A stretch of 26,782 nucleotides of DNA from CAZFER01 sp964517495 (GTDB lineage: Bacteria; Hinthialibacterota; Hinthialibacteria; Hinthialibacterales; Hinthialibacteraceae): the NCBI GenBank assembly GCA_964517495.1, contig CAZFER010000082.1, positions 1 through 26,782 of the forward strand. The letters run 5' to 3'. How positions within the stretch are numbered: position 1 is the first letter of the stretch; every line of letters starts with the position of its first letter. The position numbers were made by a program, and so were the translations under genes. Positions 23,251 to 26,782 of this stretch are shown here, piece by piece. The notes below the pieces were generated by a model. The model ran no database searches. It was not told where the DNA came from and saw only the letters and a list, made by a program, of their open reading frames with translations.

Positions 23251-23679
23251 TTATCCTTTAAACGCTTTCTTTATTATCTCCCGGTGGTCAAATCCAATCT
23301 GAAGTGTTTGATATTGTTGGCTTTGCGGGTGAATCCACAGCACTTCACCGGCGTCGTCGCCGGCGGTGGCTTGTTGGGCTTGGGGGATGCTGACCGGTTT
23401 GGCGAGGAAGGCGGCGGTGACGTTGTGCCAGCGGGGATCGCGTTTGGGGTGGGAAAAGACACCGATTAGGCGGGCGATTTCGACTTTGAGGCCGGTTTCC
23501 TCCTCCGCTTCGCGGACTGCGCATTCTTCCACGGTTTCCTGATTGACTTCCAGGAAGCCGCCGGGGATTGCCCAGCAACCTTTGAAGGGATCATTCTTGC
23601 GTTTGATAAGCAGTATTTCGCCCTTTTCATTGGGGATCAACATATCGGCAGTGACATTGGGCCTGGGAAAATCGGTCAT
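23251..23679 (-). CDS. Nudix hydrolase
   Basis: This is a 142-aa protein with the Nudix motif, GGFLEVNQETVEECAVREAE and then EETGL. Relative to the usual Gx5Ex7REUxEExGU spacing, the loop between the Gly and the first Glu has one extra residue (Gx6E). The helix with REAEEETGL and its metal-binding glutamates is intact. FSHPKRDPRWHNVTAAFLA resembles the ADP-ribose or NADH pyrophosphatase branch. Substrate cannot be fixed from sequence. It overlaps the PLDc_N-like gene upstream by 4 bp (ATGA), indicating translational coupling, and lies last in the topA run. Confidence 0.9.
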   Translation of the reverse strand: MTDFPRPNVTADMLIPNEKGEILLIKRKNDPFKGCWAIPGGFLEVNQETVEECAVREAEEETGLKVEIARLIGVFSHPKRDPRWHNVTAAFLAKPVSIPQAQQATAGDDAGEVLWIHPQSQQYQTLQIGFDHREIIKKAFKG

Positions 23680-23867
23680 GTGAGTAATTCCTTGGTCTCT
23701 TCAGCCAGCAGAAAATAGAACAAACAACCTGCAATGGGGATTAAAATAATTACGATTGACCATAATATTTTATGGGCTAGGGGTAATTCACTCCGAATGC
23801 ATGCCACCAGCCCGATGAGCATGGTGATCAGAAATACAAGGTATACGGCAATCTCCCAAGGTCCCAT
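23676..23867 (-). CDS. Small membrane protein, PLDc_N-like
   Basis: A 63-aa protein with two membrane helices (about 4-23 and 33-55). The second (ILWSIVIILIPIAGCLFYFLLA) matches the PLDc_N domain that precedes the catalytic part of cardiolipin synthases; here it stands alone without an HKD catalytic domain. It starts 20 bp after the topA stop and overlaps the Nudix gene by 4 bp, so it belongs to the same unit. No Shine-Dalgarno is evident. The role is unknown; in other bacteria such free PLDc_N proteins are of unknown function or relate to membrane stress. Confidence 0.75.
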   Translation of the reverse strand: MGPWEIAVYLVFLITMLIGLVACIRSELPLAHKILWSIVIILIPIAGCLFYFLLAEETKELLT

Positions 23868-23886
23868 GATGGATGTTCGCTGTGTT

Positions 23887-26271
23887 TTAAGACGCTTTCT
23901 TTTTCGTTTCAGCTGTCTGCTCTTGTTTGTCTGTTTTTTCTTCTTTTGGTGCGTATTTGGCGATGAATTCAGAGACGAAATCGGTGTTCATTTCCGGATT
24001 TTCATCTGGCCGTGAATAATTGCATTCTTTTTGCGGGCATTTTATGGTCGGGCCTTTGCGTTTGTAATCTTTTTTTACCAGGAATGGATTGCCGCATTTG
24101 GGGCATTTTTCAAGAAGCGGGTAATCCCAGGCGGCGAAATCACAATTGGGGTATTGATCGCAACCGTAAAAAAGTTTTCCCCAGCGGGAACGCCGCTGAA
24201 CCACTGAGCCCTTACAATCCGGCATGGGGCAGGATAATCCTGACGGGATGGGTTTGGTATTTTTGCAGGTTGGATAGTTGGAACATCCCATAAATGAGCC
24301 GAATTTGCCCGGACGAATCACCATCGGTGATTGACATTTCTCGCAGGGGATATCGGTTTCAATCACCTCGGTCTCTTCCAAGGGGGCGGTGTATTGGCAA
24401 TCCGGATAGTTTGTGCAAGCAATAAACCAGCTGGTTCTTCCCCATTTTTTAACCAATTGGCTGCCGCAATCAGGGCAGTTTTTGCCTTCGAGGGGTTCTT
24501 GAAGGTCGCGCAGAGTTTCCCCCATACCTTTGGGAGCGTTGGTTAAATCCTTTTCGAAGGGGTTATAGAATTCTTTGAGCAGGTTGACCCAATCTTCCTT
24601 CCCTTCTTCCACTTTATCCAGTTTGGTTTCCACATCGGAAGTGAATCTAACTTCAAAAATATCAGGGAAGTTTCTCACCAGCAGGATATTGACAATTTCA
24701 CCCAGGTCGGATGGATAAAAGCGTTTTTCTTTGCGATAAATATAACGCCGGTCAACTAGGGTTTTGACGATGGAAGCATAGGTACTGGGGCGACCAATCC
24801 CATCTTTTTCCAGTTCTTTGATCAATGATGCATCGTTATAGCGTGCGGGAGGCCGGGTGAAATGCTGATCGGGCGTGAGTTCTTTTAGTTTGAGTTTTTC
24901 ACCTTCTTTCATTTCTGGAAGTTGCTGATCTTTATCGGCATCCGGATCACGGTATACGCGGGTAAAACCATCAAATGTGAGGATAGAGCCGGTGGCGCGA
25001 AAGGCGAAGCGGTCATCCTCGATCATAATGCTGGTGGATAAATATTCCGCGGGGGCCATTTGGCAGGCGATAAAGCGTTTCCAAATCAGGTCATAGAGTT
25101 TTGCCTGATCGCTGTTGAGGTATTTTCTAATTTTTGTGGGGGTATGGTTTTCATCCAGGGTTGTGGGGCGAATACATTCGTGGGCTTCCTGAGCGGATTT
25201 GCCGCTTTTATAGAAATTTGGTTTTTCGGGAAGGTACTTTTCCCCATATTTTCCAGTGATGAACTGGCGACCATGATCTACCGCCTCTTTGGCGATGCGG
25301 ACGGAATCGGTACGCATATAGGTAATCAATCCAATGGTTTCATCGCCGATATCCACCCCTTCATATAATTGTTGGGCGGCACGCATGGTGCGGTCACCGG
25401 TGAAGCCCAGGATGCGGGAGGCATCCTGCTGCAAGGTGCTGGTGATATAGGGTGGAAGTGGTTTGCGGGTTCGCTTTTTGCTGTCGATCTTACTGATCGC
25501 ATAGGCGGCCTGGTGCAGTTCATCCACCAGTTTTTTGGCTTCTTCTTCAGTTTTGATGTGGATGAAATCGGTGCCGTCTTTTTCTTTGCCTTCACCTTGG
25601 TGGTGAATTTTTTTGCCGTCTATATTATAGAGTTCCGCATCCAGTTCAACACCGTCGCTATTCTGGAACTTGCCGTTGATGGTCCAGTATTCAACCGGTT
25701 TGAATTTGCGAATTTCCTCTTCTCGTTCACAGATCAAACGCAATGCAACTGACTGAACACGGCCAGCGGACAAGGCGCTTTTGTTACGAGTGACAAGGCG
25801 GGTTAACATGGGGCTGATTTTATAGCCAACCAGCCGGTCAAGAATCCGGCGTGCCTGTTGGGCGTTGACCAGATTGGTGTTGATTTCACCGGGATGAGCG
25901 ATGGCATTTTGGATGGCTTGCTTGGTGATTTCGTTAAAGGTTACCCGCCATATTTTTTGTCCGTTGAGCTTGGGCCCCAGGAGTTCAGCCAGATGCCAGG
26001 AAATCGCCTCACCTTCACGGTCAGGGTCAGGAGCCAGATAGATGGCTTCGCTTTCCTTCGCCAGTTTTTTTAGTTCTTTAATGGTTTTTTGTTTATCCGG
26101 CGAGGTTTCGTAGGTTGGGGCAAAGTTATTTTCGATATCAACCCCTAGTTCCTTGGGAGGGAGGTCGCGGATATGGCCCATTGAGGCGGTGACGCGATAA
26201 TCCGATCCCAGAAATTTATTGATGGTTTTTGCTTTTGCCGGTGATTCGACGATTACCAAAGATTTCGGCAC
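23887..26271 (-). CDS. topA: DNA topoisomerase I
   Basis: A complete 794-aa type IA topoisomerase. The Toprim domain has Glu9 (IVESPAKAKTI) and DPDREGE (82-88) for Mg2+. The active-site Tyr318 lies in LITYMRTDS. After the core come four zinc-ribbon units: CPDCGSQL...CTNYPDC, CEKCQSPM...CSNYPTC, CPMPDCKG...CDQYPNC and CPKCGNP...CPQKEC. A Lys/Glu-rich tail ends the protein. It relaxes negatively supercoiled DNA. The start is GTG at 26271, with GGAG 7 bp upstream; no ATG fits better. It leads a run with the PLDc_N-like and Nudix genes. Confidence 0.97.
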   Translation of the reverse strand: MPKSLVIVESPAKAKTINKFLGSDYRVTASMGHIRDLPPKELGVDIENNFAPTYETSPDKQKTIKELKKLAKESEAIYLAPDPDREGEAISWHLAELLGPKLNGQKIWRVTFNEITKQAIQNAIAHPGEINTNLVNAQQARRILDRLVGYKISPMLTRLVTRNKSALSAGRVQSVALRLICEREEEIRKFKPVEYWTINGKFQNSDGVELDAELYNIDGKKIHHQGEGKEKDGTDFIHIKTEEEAKKLVDELHQAAYAISKIDSKKRTRKPLPPYITSTLQQDASRILGFTGDRTMRAAQQLYEGVDIGDETIGLITYMRTDSVRIAKEAVDHGRQFITGKYGEKYLPEKPNFYKSGKSAQEAHECIRPTTLDENHTPTKIRKYLNSDQAKLYDLIWKRFIACQMAPAEYLSTSIMIEDDRFAFRATGSILTFDGFTRVYRDPDADKDQQLPEMKEGEKLKLKELTPDQHFTRPPARYNDASLIKELEKDGIGRPSTYASIVKTLVDRRYIYRKEKRFYPSDLGEIVNILLVRNFPDIFEVRFTSDVETKLDKVEEGKEDWVNLLKEFYNPFEKDLTNAPKGMGETLRDLQEPLEGKNCPDCGSQLVKKWGRTSWFIACTNYPDCQYTAPLEETEVIETDIPCEKCQSPMVIRPGKFGSFMGCSNYPTCKNTKPIPSGLSCPMPDCKGSVVQRRSRWGKLFYGCDQYPNCDFAAWDYPLLEKCPKCGNPFLVKKDYKRKGPTIKCPQKECNYSRPDENPEMNTDFVSEFIAKYAPKEEKTDKQEQTAETKKKAS

Positions 26272-26681
26272 AATATCACTCCAAGGTTAATTGTTTTTGT
26301 AAACAAGTTTATAATTCTCTACGACTTAGAAAGTCCGAATAGAGATTCAATCGAAAGGGTTTTTGCCGCCCCTAACTTCTTATATATATTTCGTTAATCC
26401 TTTATATATCTTTAAATGATCTTCTGTCAATCAAAATCAACAGGGATAATTATTGCAATCTCTAATAAAGAACAGGTCATTTAACATCTGTCAATGGGGA
26501 TAAATTAAATTGCAAAGTCAAATAAACACAACCCCAAAACAAATCTGACTTCATTATACCTTTTGATGAAGCAATTCAAGCCCGAATACATCAAGCAAGG
26601 ATTGTACCAAGGTTAAGTCTGAGTAAAACCCCTGCAGAAAACATAAGGCGAACACATGGTGCGCCCCTACCACATGTAGAG

Positions 26682-26732
26682 GTTGACCCAATGTCATTAA
26701 GTTAAGATCAAATTAGATCGTTGAATAGGGAG
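26682..26732 (+). repeat. Intergenic repeat family B, second copy
   Basis: ggttgacccaatgtcattaa, followed by gttaagatcaaattagatcg and ttgaatagggag, matches the reverse complement of 6609-6658 with only a few changes. It is part of the gene-free stretch 26272-26782 upstream of topA, in which I see no coding frame. The AT-rich part nearest topA (26272-26520) should hold the topA promoter, but I could not fix one with confidence. Confidence 0.7.
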
Positions 26733-26737
26733 TGCGA

Positions 26738-26782
26738 GGCTCCCGCCGAGCCGTTATACGTGGAAACGGCTCGGCGGGAGCC
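26738..26782. repeat. 18-bp perfect hairpin at the window edge
   Basis: Arms GGCTCCCGCCGAGCCGTT (26738-26755) and AACGGCTCGGCGGGAGCC (26765-26782) are exactly complementary around a 9-base loop. The GC-rich stem sits at the end of family B copy 2, and its left arm begins within the repeat's gcgaggctccc motif, which also occurs at 6603-6613. The right arm ends at the last base of the window, so the element may extend further. Confidence 0.8.

Noticed and set aside
23284..23578. Open frames on both strands inside the Nudix gene (Gly- and Arg-rich products)
   Set aside because: They are compositional shadows; the minus-strand frame with the Nudix motif is the real one.
25060..25752. Long plus-strand frames inside topA
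   Set aside because: The topA protein is complete and strongly conserved across this stretch; the plus-strand products resemble nothing.

Overview
The window looks like chromosomal DNA of an uncultured Gram-negative bacterium of moderate GC content. A lipoprotein with a lipobox, Tat and Sec signal peptides, c-type cytochromes and flagellar-switch homologues support this. The DUF1549/DUF1553 plus DUF1501 gene pair is typical of Planctomycetota, Verrucomicrobiota and some candidate phyla. The two FliG proteins and the family B intergenic repeats would also fit a deep candidate lineage. I cannot place it more exactly from sequence alone.

Layout. Position 1-59 is the start of a secreted protein that runs off the left edge. 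A REP-like palindromic region follows. Positions 415-5421 hold four co-directional genes that all derive from the flagellar motor: a MotA-like stator protein, a FliG paralogue, a four-helix membrane protein whose cytoplasmic part carries a FliF-type FliG-binding tail, and a FliM-like protein. A second, more canonical FliG converges on them (5428-6450, minus). No filament, rod, hook, export or MotB gene is present. Then come a five-repeat carboxypeptidase-regulatory-like lipoprotein (minus), a small coiled-coil gene behind a textbook sigma-54 promoter, and a PrsW-type membrane protease (minus). Next are a DUF1549/DUF1553-DUF1501 pair (plus), a strong bidirectional terminator, a large secreted GH42-like protein (minus), a CstA-type transporter, a di-haem cytochrome c peroxidase and a membrane di-haem cytochrome (all plus). 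A three-gene AT-rich cassette on the minus strand (retropepsin-like protease, DUF5678-like protein, unknown protein) looks foreign. The right end is a minus-strand run of topA, a PLDc_N-like small membrane protein and a Nudix hydrolase, followed by a gene-free repeat region ending in an 18-bp perfect hairpin.

How the genes fit together. The main point of interest is 415-5421. The residues that flagellar proteins use to touch one another are retained: the MotA cytoplasmic loop, the FliG torque helix and EHPQ motif, the FliM GGxG motif and the FliF tail. The parts needed for a real flagellum are lost or changed: the first MotA helix and its channel proline and threonine, all periplasmic MS-ring domains of FliF, and much of the FliM SpoA domain. 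I infer a membrane-anchored rotor/stator-like complex that is not a standard flagellum. The fliG paralogue in it is flanked by inverted copies of a ~145-bp intergenic repeat. The peroxidase and the membrane di-haem cytochrome probably form a periplasmic redox unit. The DUF1549 and DUF1501 proteins are a co-transcribed pair of unknown function.
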